Assembly: GCF_000527135.1 (NCBI RefSeq)
Contig: NZ_AZUP01000001.1
Coordinates: 3,993,535 to 4,057,534 of the forward strand
DNA from: Methyloversatilis discipulorum
GTDB taxonomy: Bacteria > Pseudomonadota > Gammaproteobacteria > Burkholderiales > Rhodocyclaceae
Length of the DNA: 64,000 nucleotides
Reading direction: 5' to 3'
The translations under genes and the position numbers were made by a program. Of this stretch, positions 54,058 through 64,000 are shown piece after piece. Below the pieces are notes generated by a model. The model was not told where the DNA came from and did not search any database. It saw nothing but the letters and a program-made list of their open reading frames with translations. Each line of letters opens with the position of its first letter. The first letter of the stretch is position 1.

Positions 54058-55677
54058 ATGTCGCACCTCCTCTTCCGCCACATCTCATTCCTGTGCCTGA
54101 TGCTTGCGCTGTGTGGCGCAGCCCGCGCGCAACCGGCGACCGGCTCGCAGGAACCGGCGTCCGCCCGCTTCGACATCTTCGAGTACGTGGTCGAGGGCAA
54201 CTCGGTATTGCCGGACGAAGCGATCGAGCGTGCGGTCTATCCCTATCTGGGCGAGCGACGCAACGCCGACGACGTGAACAAGGCGGCGCAGGCGCTCGAA
54301 AAGGCCTATCAGGACGCCGGCTACCTGACGGTGGCGGTAGGCATTCCCGAACAGGCGGTGACCACCGGGGTGGTGACGCTGCAGGTGACCGAGGGCCGGG
54401 TCGAACGGCTGCGCGTGACCGGCGCCGAGTACACGCTGCCCAGTCGCGTCCGCGAGCAGACGCCGGCGCTGGCCGAGGGTGAGGTACCGAATTTCTCCGA
54501 GGTGCAGGCGGACCTCGGTCGTGTCGGCCGCAACGCCGACCTGCGTGTGACACCGCTGCTGCAGGCCGGGCGCACGCCGGGATCGGTGGTGGTCGAACTG
54601 CAGCTCGAAGACAGCTTTCCGCTGCATGGATCGATCGAACTGAGCAACAAGCGCAGCGCCGACACCGACACCGGGCGTCTCGAGGCGTCCATCCGCTACG
54701 ACAACCTCTGGCAGCGCCGGCATTCGATCGGCCTGTCCTACTTCGTCGTGCCCACCGAGCGCGACCAGATCGAGGTGTGGGGCCTGAACTACGCCGTGCC
54801 GCTGGAGAACAGCTTTGTCGCCGGTTTCTTCGCGCGGTCGAATAGCAATATCCCGACCCTGTTCGACACCACCTCGCTCGGCCGCGGCGACGTGATCGGC
54901 CTGCGCTGGATACGACCTTTGCCGACGCGCACCTTCGACATCAACCACACCTTGAGCCTCGGGCTGGACTGGAAGGACAACGAACAGGACACGGTGGGCA
55001 TCGCCGGCACCACGCTGACCTTGAGCCAGCCGGTGAAGTACTGGCTCATGAGTGCCCAGTACGGTCTGACCGTGCCTTATGCGTCCGGCGCGCGGCTGCG
55101 CTTCAGCGGCACGGTGAACGCCGGTGCGGCGGGCATGAACGAGCGGACCATCGACTGCAACGGCATCCGTGTCGACCAGTTCGACTGCCGTCGTCCGGGC
55201 GCCACGGCGGATTTCTTCGTCGCGCGTTTCGAGCTCGAGGCGGCGTTGCCACTCGGCGCCGGCTGGGGGCTGGGCGCACGGGCCGACATCCAGCGCAGCA
55301 ACGACCTGCTCATCAACAGTGAGCAGTTCTCTGCCGGTGGCTTCGATTCGGTGCGCGGTTACCTCGAATCGGAGCGTTTGGGCGACGAGGGCGAACGTGT
55401 GCGCGCCGAACTGCTGACGCCGCAATGGCAGCCCTTCGACGGCTACGCCATGCGCGGGTTGATGTTCTACGACTGGGCGGGGCTGCGCATCCGCCAGCCC
55501 TTCGTCGGCCAGGACGGCCGCGCTGCGCTGGAAGCGACCGGACTGGGCATCCGCATGCAGGCGCCACGTGGATTCAGGCTGGATGCCGACTGGGCGCTGG
55601 CCTTGCGCGATGGTGCGGCCGGCCGCACCGAAAAGGGCGACAGCAGGCTACTGGTCCGGCTGGGCTACGAATTCTGA
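54058..55677 (+). CDS. two-partner secretion transporter TpsB (ShlB/FhaC/HecB family)
   Basis: A 539-residue outer-membrane transporter. The signal peptide ends AARAQ. A POTRA_2 domain lies at ~35-110 (FDIFEYVVEGNSVLPDEAIE, LEKAYQDAGYLTVAVGIPEQ), then a second POTRA-like region. A C-terminal barrel follows with SAGGFDSVRGYLESERLGDEG, the FhaC/ShlB substrate motif (V-R-G-Y), and final residues RLGYEF. It would secrete the TpsA exoprotein encoded next. An in-frame extension to 53962 is discounted because the hairpin terminator lies in it. Confidence 0.93.
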   Translation: MSHLLFRHISFLCLMLALCGAARAQPATGSQEPASARFDIFEYVVEGNSVLPDEAIERAVYPYLGERRNADDVNKAAQALEKAYQDAGYLTVAVGIPEQAVTTGVVTLQVTEGRVERLRVTGAEYTLPSRVREQTPALAEGEVPNFSEVQADLGRVGRNADLRVTPLLQAGRTPGSVVVELQLEDSFPLHGSIELSNKRSADTDTGRLEASIRYDNLWQRRHSIGLSYFVVPTERDQIEVWGLNYAVPLENSFVAGFFARSNSNIPTLFDTTSLGRGDVIGLRWIRPLPTRTFDINHTLSLGLDWKDNEQDTVGIAGTTLTLSQPVKYWLMSAQYGLTVPYASGARLRFSGTVNAGAAGMNERTIDCNGIRVDQFDCRRPGATADFFVARFELEAALPLGAGWGLGARADIQRSNDLLINSEQFSAGGFDSVRGYLESERLGDEGERVRAELLTPQWQPFDGYAMRGLMFYDWAGLRIRQPFVGQDGRAALEATGLGIRMQAPRGFRLDADWALALRDGAAGRTEKGDSRLLVRLGYEF

Positions 55678-55824
55678 TCGACCGGCCTGATCGGGCCACG
55701 AGGGCATGCCGGCGATCGACTGCGTCACGGTATGCCCCGGCAGTGCGGGTCACCGACATACGCACTACACACAAGCCGCCGACCATGAAGGCATGACACC
55801 TGTCCGGCGAGCAAGGAGCAAGAC

Positions 55825-58800
55825 ATGAACCGTGATCTTTACCGTCTGAAGTTCAACTGCGACACCGGCCTCTGGGTGCCGGTGGCCGAATGCATGCGCG
55901 CGCGCGGCAAGCAGGGGCGCTCCGCGCTCACCCGCACGGTGCTTGCAGCGTCGATCGCGCTGGGTCTCGCGCCGGCGGTACACGCGCAGCGCAATCTGCC
56001 GGTAGCGGCGGAACAGTTTATCGCCCAGGGCGTGGCCGCGATGGCGACCCAGGGCAACACGATGACCATCACGCAGTCGTCGTCGTCGCCGGTGCTGCTG
56101 CAGTGGAACAGCTTCGACATCGGCAAGGGCTACACCGTCCATTTCGACCAGGCGAGCAGTTCGATGCGCGCCGTGAATGTGGTCATGCCGGGTGGTCCGC
56201 GCAGCGACATCAACGGCAACCTGACGGCCAAGGGTCAGGTGTTCCTGTTCAACCAGGCCGGCATCCTGTTCGGCGAATCCGCGCGCGTCGATGTCGGCGG
56301 TCTGGTGGCGTCCTCGCTCAAGCTCAATGACAAGCTGATCGAGAGCGCGCTGAACTCGCTCGGTGCGACCGAAGCGGCCTTCTCCGCCTTTTCCGACGGC
56401 GACTATGCCGGACGGGCGACCGGTGACGTCACCGTGGCGCGTGGTGCGCGCATCATCGCCGCGAAGAATGGACGCGTACTGCTGGCCGGCCCCAACGTGA
56501 ACGTCGGCACCGAAGTTACGCTGGACCCGGACATTACTGCTGAACAGAAGGCTGCACTTGGCAAGGCGCATATCGAAGCCGAAGAAGGCCAGATCGTGCT
56601 GGCCGCCGGCCAGAAGGTGTATGTCGCCGATCCGCTGGACAGCCGCCTGCGCGGCTTCCTGGTCGAGGTGGACAACGGCGGCAAGGTGACCACCGAAGCG
56701 GCCAGCGAGTTGCTGACCGAACGCGGCAACATCACGCTGGTGGCCTTGAACATCCGCCACGGCGGCGCGGCGAAAGCGACCACCTCGGTCACGCTGAACG
56801 GCACGGTGTTCCTGAAGGCGCGCGACGGGGTGACCGCACTCGGTGCGGACGACATGTTCCCGGACGCCGACGAACTGGGCGAAGGCGAAACCGTGATGGT
56901 CGGCAGCAACACCGGCCGCATCGAGCTGGCCGCCGGTTCGAAGATCGACATCGCACCGGATACCGACACGGAGAAACAGACCTTGCGCGACGACGTGCTG
57001 TTCCGTCGTTCCGAGGTGAACCTGTACGGTCGTGAAATCATCATCGAGGACGGTGCGAATGCCGCATCCGGCGCCTCGATCACCGCGCCGGGAGGCGTGC
57101 TGCGGATCACCAGCGGCTACGGTGCCAGCGGTGTCATCGGCGGCGGCGCGGCCGCCCGCACCTACATCGGCCGTCACGCGAACATCGACCTGTCCGGCGT
57201 GGACGCCTTTGCCGACGCCGACCGCGAAATCGTGCGCGTGGAACTGCGCGGCACCGAAACCGCCGGTTCGCCGCTGCTGCAGGATGAAGCGTTTGGCCGC
57301 GCGTTGTTCGGTGAGGAAATCTGGGTCGATACGCGCAAGGGCACGCAGCTGGCCGACGTGTCGGGCTATCTGGGCAGCATCGAACGCACCGTTTCGGAAA
57401 AGAGTGCCGCTGGCGGTGAACTGGTGATCAGCTCCGCCGGCTCGGTGCTCACCCACGCCGACAGCCATATCGACCTGTCGGGCGGCACGGTCACCTATCG
57501 CGCCGGCGAAGTCGGCTACAGCGTGCTCACGTCGGCGGACGGACGTTCCGTGGCGGTCGAGGACGCGCTGGCGGACCGCGTCTACACCGGCACCACTGAT
57601 CGCACGCGCACCGTGGGTCAGGTGGTGGAGGGACGCGATGCCGGGTCGATCACCATCACGGCGAACGCCGCCGCACTCGACGGCCGCATCGACGCCGGTC
57701 GCACGGTCGGTGTCACGCAGCGCACCTTGCAGACCCGCTGGGTCGGCCCCGGCGTGAAGGAAACGCTGGCCGCACCGCAGGCCGGGCGCTTCTCGCTCAC
57801 GCTCACACAGGCGACCGACCGCCAGTCGCTCACCTTCGTGAATGGCGCGCCGACGCGCAGCGTGAGCGCGGCGGGCGCCGTACCGGACGAACTGCTCATC
57901 CGCAGCGATCTGTTCGACAACGGCATCGGTAGCTTCACCGTCGATGGTGCCGGCGCGGTGGTGCTGCCCGAGGATGTCAAGCTGACCGTCACGCCGACTG
58001 CGCGGGTCGACGCCGATGGCAACTGGTCCGACGGCAGTCTGCTGTCCATCCGTGCGACCTCCTTCGACATCGACGGCACCATCACGGCCTATGGTGGCGA
58101 CGTGGTATTCGACGCCTCGGCCAGCGATCCGAACCTGAGCGCAGCCGACCGCGCGATACGCTTCGGCAACAACGCCCGCGTTTCGGTCGCCGGACGCTGG
58201 GTGAAGGATGCGCGCGGCGCCGTCGGCAACTGGGTGGCGATGGACGCCGGCAGCGTGCGCGCCGAAACCGCGGGCAATGTGGTGCTGGCGGAGGGCGCCT
58301 CCATCGATGCGTCGGCCGGCGCCTGGCGCACTGCGGACGGCGGCGTGAAGCTGGGCGACGCCGGAAGCATTTCGCTGCTCGCCGGCGCCGCCATCAACAG
58401 CGGCTCTGGCGTGCCCGGTGCGATCGGCGCCTATTACGGCACGCTCACGCTGGACGGCAGTCTGAGCGCCTGGGGCGTGACACGCGGGCGCGAGGCCGGC
58501 GGGGCCGGCTCGCTGACGCTGCGCAGTTCGAAGGTCGTCATCGACGGCCGCGATACGGGCGTGACCGATGACGGCACGCTGCTGCTCGGTCAGGACCTGT
58601 TCACCGATTACGGCTTCGCAGATTTCTCCATCGAGGGTGGCAGCGGCGTAAGCATCGGTCGCAGCGATGGTGCGCCCATGCTGTTGCGCCCGGAAGTGCG
58701 CATGCGCCAGTTGCTGGGTCTGCCGGCGGCTGGGCAGGCTACGCTCGATGGCGTCGGTGCCACCGTTGCGGTCGGGCGCGAACGTCGCGAACAGGCCACG

Positions 58801-61800
58801 ACCCTGAAGTTCGCCGCGCTGTCCAACTTCGACGGCCGGGTCGAGGTGTTCAAGGGAGCCACCGTCGAAACGGACGCAGGCGGCGCCGTCACGCTGACCG
58901 GCAACCGGGCGATCACGGTCGCGGGCACGCTGCGCGCACCGGGCGGCACGATCACGCTGGACCAGGAGGAGGTGGGCGCAGGCACCAACAAGGACTCGAC
59001 CGAGTTCGGCGACATCTATCACGGCGCGACCGTGTTCCTGGCACCGACCGCGGTGCTCGACGTATCTGGCACCTTCCTGCGCGCACCGGATCTGCCTTAC
59101 GTCGATGGCACGGTGTTCGACGGTGGCGACATCACGCTGGCGGCACGGCGCGGCTTCCTGGTCGTCCAGGAGGGCGCGCAGCTCAAGGCCGATGGCAGCA
59201 GCGCGCTGCTCTCGCAACCGGTGGGCAACGGCCGCAGTACCGTGCGGGTGGACAGTGGCGGCGGCGACATCGTGCTCAATGCGCGCGAAGGCCTTTACGT
59301 CGATCCGGTGCTGTCGGCAAAAGCCGGTGGCAGCACGGCGGTCGGCGGTGCGCTGACGGTGGAACTGGTGCAGGGGGCCAACGGCTGGCAGGACCAGGCG
59401 ACGCTGCCCGGGGTCAGCAATCCGCGTACGCTCGTACTGTCGCAGGACGATGCCAGCGGAGCGGCGTCCCTGACGCCGGGCCTCGCGCCGGATGCAGCGG
59501 CGCTGGCCGGTGGCGGGCGTTTCGCGCTCGATCGCCTCGACGGTAGCGGCATCGTGGACCTGACCGTGCGCGCCACCGATCTGAACCGCCATGGTTCGAT
59601 CGCCTTCGCCGAAGACATCGACGCTGCCGTGGCGGGCAATCTGGTTCTCGACGCCGCCAATCTGGTCGGTCGCAATGGCGCCGACGTGCACCTGTCGGCG
59701 TCGGTACTCGACTGGATGAATGTCGGCAGCGCACAGAAGAACCACGCGCAGGCGACGTCCGTGGCGGCGGGTGACGGCGTGCTGACGCTGTCCGCGGATC
59801 TGATCAATGTGCGCGGCAATCTCGCGGCCGACCGCTTCGCGGCGGTGAACCTGCAGGCGCGCGGCGATCTGCGCGCCAGCGCTGCGGCCGCCTACTTCAA
59901 CGAAGGATCGACGCTGGCCACCAGCGGCGATCTGACGTTGACCGCGGCGCAGGTCTATCCGACCAGCGGATCGAAGTACGCCTTCGAAGTGCAGAACAAT
60001 GCCACCGGCACGCTCACCGTAAAGCACTCGGGCGCCGCGGCCGGCCCGGTGTATTCGGCGCTCGGCGAGCTGACGCTGGCGGCACCGAACGTGGTGCAGG
60101 ACGGTCGCGTGGTGGCGCCGCTCGGTACCGTGAACATCGTGTCCCAGACGATCACGCGCAGCAGCGGCATCATTTCGTCGGCGACGCGCAGCGAAGCGGC
60201 GGACGGCCGCGTCGAACTGGCGGCTGGCAGTGTCACCTCGGTGTCCGCCGACGGCCTTCTGCTGCCTTTTGGCCAGACCACGCTCAGTGGTGCCGAGTGG
60301 ATCTATCAGACCGGCACCGGCGAGTTCCTGAACATCGACGGCACACCGCAGAAGGCGGTGGTGGTGAATGGCGCGAACGTGATCATCGCCGACGCCGAGG
60401 ACGGCAAGGACAAGGCGCGCATCGACCTGTCGGGCGGTGGTGACATCCAGGGCTGGGAGTGGATTCCGGGCAGCGGTGGCAACACCGACATCCTCGGGGG
60501 TGAAGCGGCCAAGGATGCCTACGCCATCGTGCCCGCGCTGGGCACGGCCTGGGCGCCGTACGACACCGCGATGGCCGCCGATGATCCGAACGGCCTGCAG
60601 GCGGGGCAGGCGATCACGCTGCTGGCCGATGCCAACGGACTGAAGGCCGGCACCTACACGCTGCTGCCGGCGCGCTACGCGCTGCTGCCGGGCGCCTATC
60701 TGGTGCGCGTGTCGCGCGACGATCAGTCGGTGGCGGCGGGGCGCGCGGTCACGCTGAACGATGGCACCTCACGCGTGTCGGTGCGCGACGCGCGTGTGAC
60801 GGCGGACGGCGTGGTCAGCGGTGGCAAGAGCCTGGTGGCGACGGTACTGACGCAGGAACAGGTGCAGCAACGCGCCGAGTACCTGCTGTCGACCAGCGGC
60901 GACGTATTCGACGACGGACGCAGCACGGGCGACGCAGGCCGCCTGTCGATACAGGTCGGCAAGTCGCTCGAACTGGCGGGCGCGCTCGATACCACGCGCG
61001 TGGCAGGCGCCCGCGGAGCGCAGCTCGATCTGACCGCGCGCGCGCTGGCGCTGTTGGGCGAGGGGGCCGAAGCGCGTGCCGGCGAGGTGGGCGTATCGGT
61101 CGCCGCGCTGAACGCGCTGAATGCGGAAAGCGTGCTGCTGGGCGGTACGCGCAGCGGCGTGGCCGACGGTACGGGCGCCACCCTGGTGCAGACCGGGGAC
61201 GCCAGCGACAGCGGTCTGCCGATCTATGGTGCGGAGACCGTACGCCTGGACAACGCGAACGGGCCGGCGCTCAGCGCGCCCGACGTCGTGCTGGTGGCGC
61301 GCGATGCCGTAACGCTGGAATCCGGCAGCCAGATCGCGGCGAGCGGGACGTCGACACCGGAACTGCTGCAGGTGGCCGGCAGCGGCGCCGACGCGGATGG
61401 TGCTGCGCTGCGCGTGTCGGCATCGGGCGATGCATCGGCGCTGCTGCGCGACGCCCCGGCGGGTACGCGCGGTACGCTCACGCTGGAAAGCGGCGCACGC
61501 ATCGACGGACGTGCCGTGGTGCTCGACAGTACGCTCAACACGGACAACCGGGGCGCCGATATCCGCCTGCCCGAAAGCGGCGGTGCGTTGGCGCTGACCG
61601 GCTCGCGCATCAGCGTAGGTGAGGTGCCGGCCGGCACCGGCGGTCTGGTGTTCGACATGGCGTCGCTGGCCGAACTGGGCAACCCGGATCGCCTGACCCT
61701 CAAGTCCTACGGCAGTCTCGACCTGTATGGCGAGGTCACGCTGGGCAGTGCCGACCTGTCGCTGCTGCGCATCGATACTGCGGGCATTACCGGTCACGAC

Positions 61801-64000
61801 AACGCAGGCGGTGCGCAGCACATCGTTGCCGGCGAAATCCAGCTGGCCAATTCGGCCCCGGGTGGCGGCACGCTGACGGCTGCCGGTCAGGGCGGACAGC
61901 TCACCCTGACGGCCGACACGGTGCGCATCGACGGCGGCGGCGATTTCGCCATTGCCGGACACAATGCGGTGAACGTGGTGGCGTCCGAAGGCCTGGTGCT
62001 GGGCGGAGCGGGGCGCGTGCAGGTCGATCGCGACCTCAGCGTCAGCACGCCGCGCATTTCGGCAGCGGCCGGCGCCAACGTGGAACTGACGGCCGGCGGC
62101 GTGCTGGCCATGACCGGCACACCCGCCGCCGCGTCGGCCGGCAGCTCGGCCGTCGGCGGGCGCTTCGTCGCACGGGCCCAGTCGGTCACGCTCGATACGC
62201 TGATCGACCTGCCCTCGGGCACGGTCACGCTGGCGGCGACCGGCGCGGATGCGGCCGGTGGATCGGTAACCGTCGGTACGCACGGGCGCATCGAGGCGGT
62301 CGGTCGCGCGAAGGACTATCTCGGCAAGACGGTGGAAACTCCGGGCGGGGCGGTCACCCTGTCGTCGGCCCACGGCGACATCGTCGTCGCGCAGGGCGCG
62401 CGTATCGACGTGTCGGCGGCGAAGGATGCGCAGGCCGGTTCGGTCACACTGGCGGCGCCCGAGGGGCAGGTGCAGGTGGCGGTAGGCGCGCTGAAAGCGA
62501 AGTCTTCGTCGTCCGAACAGGGCGGTGCACTGCAACTCGATGTCGGCGCACTCGCTTCACTCGATGCGATGGTGACGGCGAGCGGCGATTTCACGCGACG
62601 CTGGGAAGCACGTGTGCGCGAAGGCGACACGCGTCTGGACGCCGACCTCAAGGCAGCGGAAATCGTGCTGTCCGCCGACGCCGGCAGTCTGGTCGTCGGT
62701 GGCACGCTGGACGCCTCGGGTAGCACGCGCGGCGGCAAGATAGAACTGAGCGCCCAGCGCGCCGCCGGTTACACGGCCAGCGACGCGAGCGGCGCCGGTG
62801 ACGTGGTGCTCACGTCAAATGCCGTGCTGGACGCGCGCGCCCGCACCGCGGTGACAGTGGCTGAGGGCACGCAGGGCGAAGGCGGCAGCGTGGTGGTGAC
62901 TGCAGCGGTGCGCGATGCGTCGGGGACGGCGGGCAGCGTGCGCATCGCCGACGGCGCGCGCATCGACGTCGGCGCAGCCGAAGGCAGCGTTGCGCGCGAT
63001 GGTCTGGTCACGGTGCGCGCGGCGCGTGTCGGTAACGCGTCGGTCGCCATCGAAGGCAATGTGGCGCAGGCCGTCAGCGGCGCGCGCGATGCCTTCATTG
63101 AAGGCACGGCGGTGCATGAGTTCGCGGCCGGGGCAACGGTGAATCTTGCGACGGCGAATACGTCGGCGGCCGCCTTCATGAGCGACGCCAACGTTGCCGC
63201 GATGCGTGCCGCGCTGGGGCTGCCGGGCGATGGCAGCGGCAACTGGCACGTACGGCCGCACGTCGAGGTACGCGGCGCCGGTGATCTCACCATGGCGGCA
63301 ACCGATCTGTCCGCATTCACGTACGCGGGCGGTACCGAAGCCGGCACGCTCACCGTGCGGGCGGCCGGTACGCTCAACATTACCGGCGCGATCAGCGATG
63401 GTTTCGGGCGCGCGCGCTCAGGATCGGTGAGCAATCTGCTCGGTGCGCTCAATTCGAGCGATCTGGCCAACACCAGCTACTTCGGACTGGGCGAGCGTGA
63501 CAACGCGTGGTCGATACAGATGGCTTCCGGCGCCGATCTCGGCGGCGCGCGTGCGCTGTCGGTGCAATCGCTGGCGGCGCTCGAGGCGGCCGGCAGCGGC
63601 GATCTCGTGCTGGGCGCGTCCAGCCAGATCCGCACCGGTGTCGGCGAAATTGAAGTGACGGCGGGTCGCGATCTCGTGCTGTCCGGTGCGAACTCCGCCA
63701 TCTATACCGCGGGTCTGCAGGACAATCGTGGGAGCGCGTTCGACACGTCAACGCAGCTGAACATCAACGGTTCCGGCAACCGACGTGCCGAGTACGCGCA
63801 CGATGGCGGCGACGTCACCGTGGTCGCGCAGCGCAATCTGTCGGCCGTGCAGAACAACCAGACGCTCGGCGGCTGGCTGTTCCGGCAGGGCCGCATCGAG
63901 AACGACGGCACGCTGTCCGGCGGCAGTGCATCCGCGCTGCGCAATCCGACCTGGTATGCCCGTATCGACCAGTTCGGCAGTGGCATCGCCACCTTCGGTG
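55825..64000 (+). CDS. giant two-partner-secretion exoprotein TpsA (filamentous haemagglutinin-like), 3' end beyond the window
   Basis: An open frame of at least 2725 codons with no stop before the end. It begins with an extended signal peptide (MNRDLYRLKFNCDTGLWVPV, then basic residues and a hydrophobic core ending VHAQ), the ESPR form typical of TpsA and autotransporters. The TPS domain (~56-170) shows NSFDIGKGYTVHFDQ and NQAGILFGESARVDVGGLVA. The rest is a repetitive parallel beta-helix rich in Gly, Ala, Val, Asp and Thr. A ribosome-binding site AAGGAG lies 9 bases upstream. TpsB is encoded 147 bases before it. Confidence 0.92.
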   Translation, partial: MNRDLYRLKFNCDTGLWVPVAECMRARGKQGRSALTRTVLAASIALGLAPAVHAQRNLPVAAEQFIAQGVAAMATQGNTMTITQSSSSPVLLQWNSFDIGKGYTVHFDQASSSMRAVNVVMPGGPRSDINGNLTAKGQVFLFNQAGILFGESARVDVGGLVASSLKLNDKLIESALNSLGATEAAFSAFSDGDYAGRATGDVTVARGARIIAAKNGRVLLAGPNVNVGTEVTLDPDITAEQKAALGKAHIEAEEGQIVLAAGQKVYVADPLDSRLRGFLVEVDNGGKVTTEAASELLTERGNITLVALNIRHGGAAKATTSVTLNGTVFLKARDGVTALGADDMFPDADELGEGETVMVGSNTGRIELAAGSKIDIAPDTDTEKQTLRDDVLFRRSEVNLYGREIIIEDGANAASGASITAPGGVLRITSGYGASGVIGGGAAARTYIGRHANIDLSGVDAFADADREIVRVELRGTETAGSPLLQDEAFGRALFGEEIWVDTRKGTQLADVSGYLGSIERTVSEKSAAGGELVISSAGSVLTHADSHIDLSGGTVTYRAGEVGYSVLTSADGRSVAVEDALADRVYTGTTDRTRTVGQVVEGRDAGSITITANAAALDGRIDAGRTVGVTQRTLQTRWVGPGVKETLAAPQAGRFSLTLTQATDRQSLTFVNGAPTRSVSAAGAVPDELLIRSDLFDNGIGSFTVDGAGAVVLPEDVKLTVTPTARVDADGNWSDGSLLSIRATSFDIDGTITAYGGDVVFDASASDPNLSAADRAIRFGNNARVSVAGRWVKDARGAVGNWVAMDAGSVRAETAGNVVLAEGASIDASAGAWRTADGGVKLGDAGSISLLAGAAINSGSGVPGAIGAYYGTLTLDGSLSAWGVTRGREAGGAGSLTLRSSKVVIDGRDTGVTDDGTLLLGQDLFTDYGFADFSIEGGSGVSIGRSDGAPMLLRPEVRMRQLLGLPAAGQATLDGVGATVAVGRERREQATTLKFAALSNFDGRVEVFKGATVETDAGGAVTLTGNRAITVAGTLRAPGGTITLDQEEVGAGTNKDSTEFGDIYHGATVFLAPTAVLDVSGTFLRAPDLPYVDGTVFDGGDITLAARRGFLVVQEGAQLKADGSSALLSQPVGNGRSTVRVDSGGGDIVLNAREGLYVDPVLSAKAGGSTAVGGALTVELVQGANGWQDQATLPGVSNPRTLVLSQDDASGAASLTPGLAPDAAALAGGGRFALDRLDGSGIVDLTVRATDLNRHGSIAFAEDIDAAVAGNLVLDAANLVGRNGADVHLSASVLDWMNVGSAQKNHAQATSVAAGDGVLTLSADLINVRGNLAADRFAAVNLQARGDLRASAAAAYFNEGSTLATSGDLTLTAAQVYPTSGSKYAFEVQNNATGTLTVKHSGAAAGPVYSALGELTLAAPNVVQDGRVVAPLGTVNIVSQTITRSSGIISSATRSEAADGRVELAAGSVTSVSADGLLLPFGQTTLSGAEWIYQTGTGEFLNIDGTPQKAVVVNGANVIIADAEDGKDKARIDLSGGGDIQGWEWIPGSGGNTDILGGEAAKDAYAIVPALGTAWAPYDTAMAADDPNGLQAGQAITLLADANGLKAGTYTLLPARYALLPGAYLVRVSRDDQSVAAGRAVTLNDGTSRVSVRDARVTADGVVSGGKSLVATVLTQEQVQQRAEYLLSTSGDVFDDGRSTGDAGRLSIQVGKSLELAGALDTTRVAGARGAQLDLTARALALLGEGAEARAGEVGVSVAALNALNAESVLLGGTRSGVADGTGATLVQTGDASDSGLPIYGAETVRLDNANGPALSAPDVVLVARDAVTLESGSQIAASGTSTPELLQVAGSGADADGAALRVSASGDASALLRDAPAGTRGTLTLESGARIDGRAVVLDSTLNTDNRGADIRLPESGGALALTGSRISVGEVPAGTGGLVFDMASLAELGNPDRLTLKSYGSLDLYGEVTLGSADLSLLRIDTAGITGHDNAGGAQHIVAGEIQLANSAPGGGTLTAAGQGGQLTLTADTVRIDGGGDFAIAGHNAVNVVASEGLVLGGAGRVQVDRDLSVSTPRISAAAGANVELTAGGVLAMTGTPAAASAGSSAVGGRFVARAQSVTLDTLIDLPSGTVTLAATGADAAGGSVTVGTHGRIEAVGRAKDYLGKTVETPGGAVTLSSAHGDIVVAQGARIDVSAAKDAQAGSVTLAAPEGQVQVAVGALKAKSSSSEQGGALQLDVGALASLDAMVTASGDFTRRWEARVREGDTRLDADLKAAEIVLSADAGSLVVGGTLDASGSTRGGKIELSAQRAAGYTASDASGAGDVVLTSNAVLDARARTAVTVAEGTQGEGGSVVVTAAVRDASGTAGSVRIADGARIDVGAAEGSVARDGLVTVRAARVGNASVAIEGNVAQAVSGARDAFIEGTAVHEFAAGATVNLATANTSAAAFMSDANVAAMRAALGLPGDGSGNWHVRPHVEVRGAGDLTMAATDLSAFTYAGGTEAGTLTVRAAGTLNITGAISDGFGRARSGSVSNLLGALNSSDLANTSYFGLGERDNAWSIQMASGADLGGARALSVQSLAALEAAGSGDLVLGASSQIRTGVGEIEVTAGRDLVLSGANSAIYTAGLQDNRGSAFDTSTQLNINGSGNRRAEYAHDGGDVTVVAQRNLSAVQNNQTLGGWLFRQGRIENDGTLSGGSASALRNPTWYARIDQFGSGIATFG

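Noticed and set aside
55765..60027. A 1420-codon open frame on the minus strand opposite tpsA
   Set aside because: It is antisense to a well-supported TpsA, has His/Arg/Gln-rich low-complexity translation and no domain. Long antisense frames are expected in GC-rich repetitive genes.

Overview
The window is GC-rich bacterial DNA with densely packed genes. Gene content and order fit a betaproteobacterium, probably of the Rhodocyclales/Methyloversatilis-like part of the class. That placement is inferred from PntAB, GlcDEF, a PEP-CTERM protein, a DUF1415 protein, the lolCD/recJ neighbourhood and two DUF2062 proteins; no rRNA or tRNA is present to confirm it. I see no prophage, insertion sequence or CRISPR array.

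Left part (1-24.8 kb). A DUF2062 membrane protein is followed by an aroG / family-39 glycosyltransferase / UbiA-type prenyltransferase run. Convergent to it lie murI and a PduO-type cobalamin adenosyltransferase. Next come a glycerate 2-kinase and glcDEF (glycolate to glyoxylate and on to 2-phosphoglycerate), an HDOD protein, a PP2C phosphatase and pntAB. A frameshifted remnant of a second pntB sits directly behind pntB. Small membrane, GvpU-like, YhhQ and metal-binding proteins follow, then a semialdehyde dehydrogenase on the minus strand. A cardiolipin-synthase-like gene carries an in-frame TAG between its two HKD motifs. A BON lipoprotein and an AsmA-family protein close this part.

Middle part (24.8-45.1 kb). 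The minus strand carries AEC and MFS transporters, a TakP/DctP-type TRAP transporter (P, Q, M), an M48 protease with TPRs, recJ and an RpfE-like phosphoglycerate-mutase-related protein. The plus strand carries lolC-lolD. Beyond these are a second DUF2062 gene, comEC, an alpha/beta hydrolase with a DUF1415 protein, a GAF histidine kinase and truC. Two kinds of small repeat mark the gaps: REP-like hairpins and CTAGGGG heptamer arrays.

Right part (45.4-64 kb). This is the most unusual region and looks like one cell-surface locus. It encodes an ExbB proton-channel subunit carrying a periplasmic DUF2341/LamG lectin-like region, two ExbD proteins, a TonB-like protein, a Porin_5-type outer-membrane protein and a periplasmic coiled-coil protein. 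These are followed by a PEP-CTERM protein, a secreted PstS-like protein, a TpsB (FhaC/ShlB) transporter and the first ~2725 codons of a giant TpsA exoprotein that runs off the window. I infer that a dedicated Ton-type motor serves the outer-membrane/surface proteins encoded beside it. The individual families are known; the functional link between them is inference.
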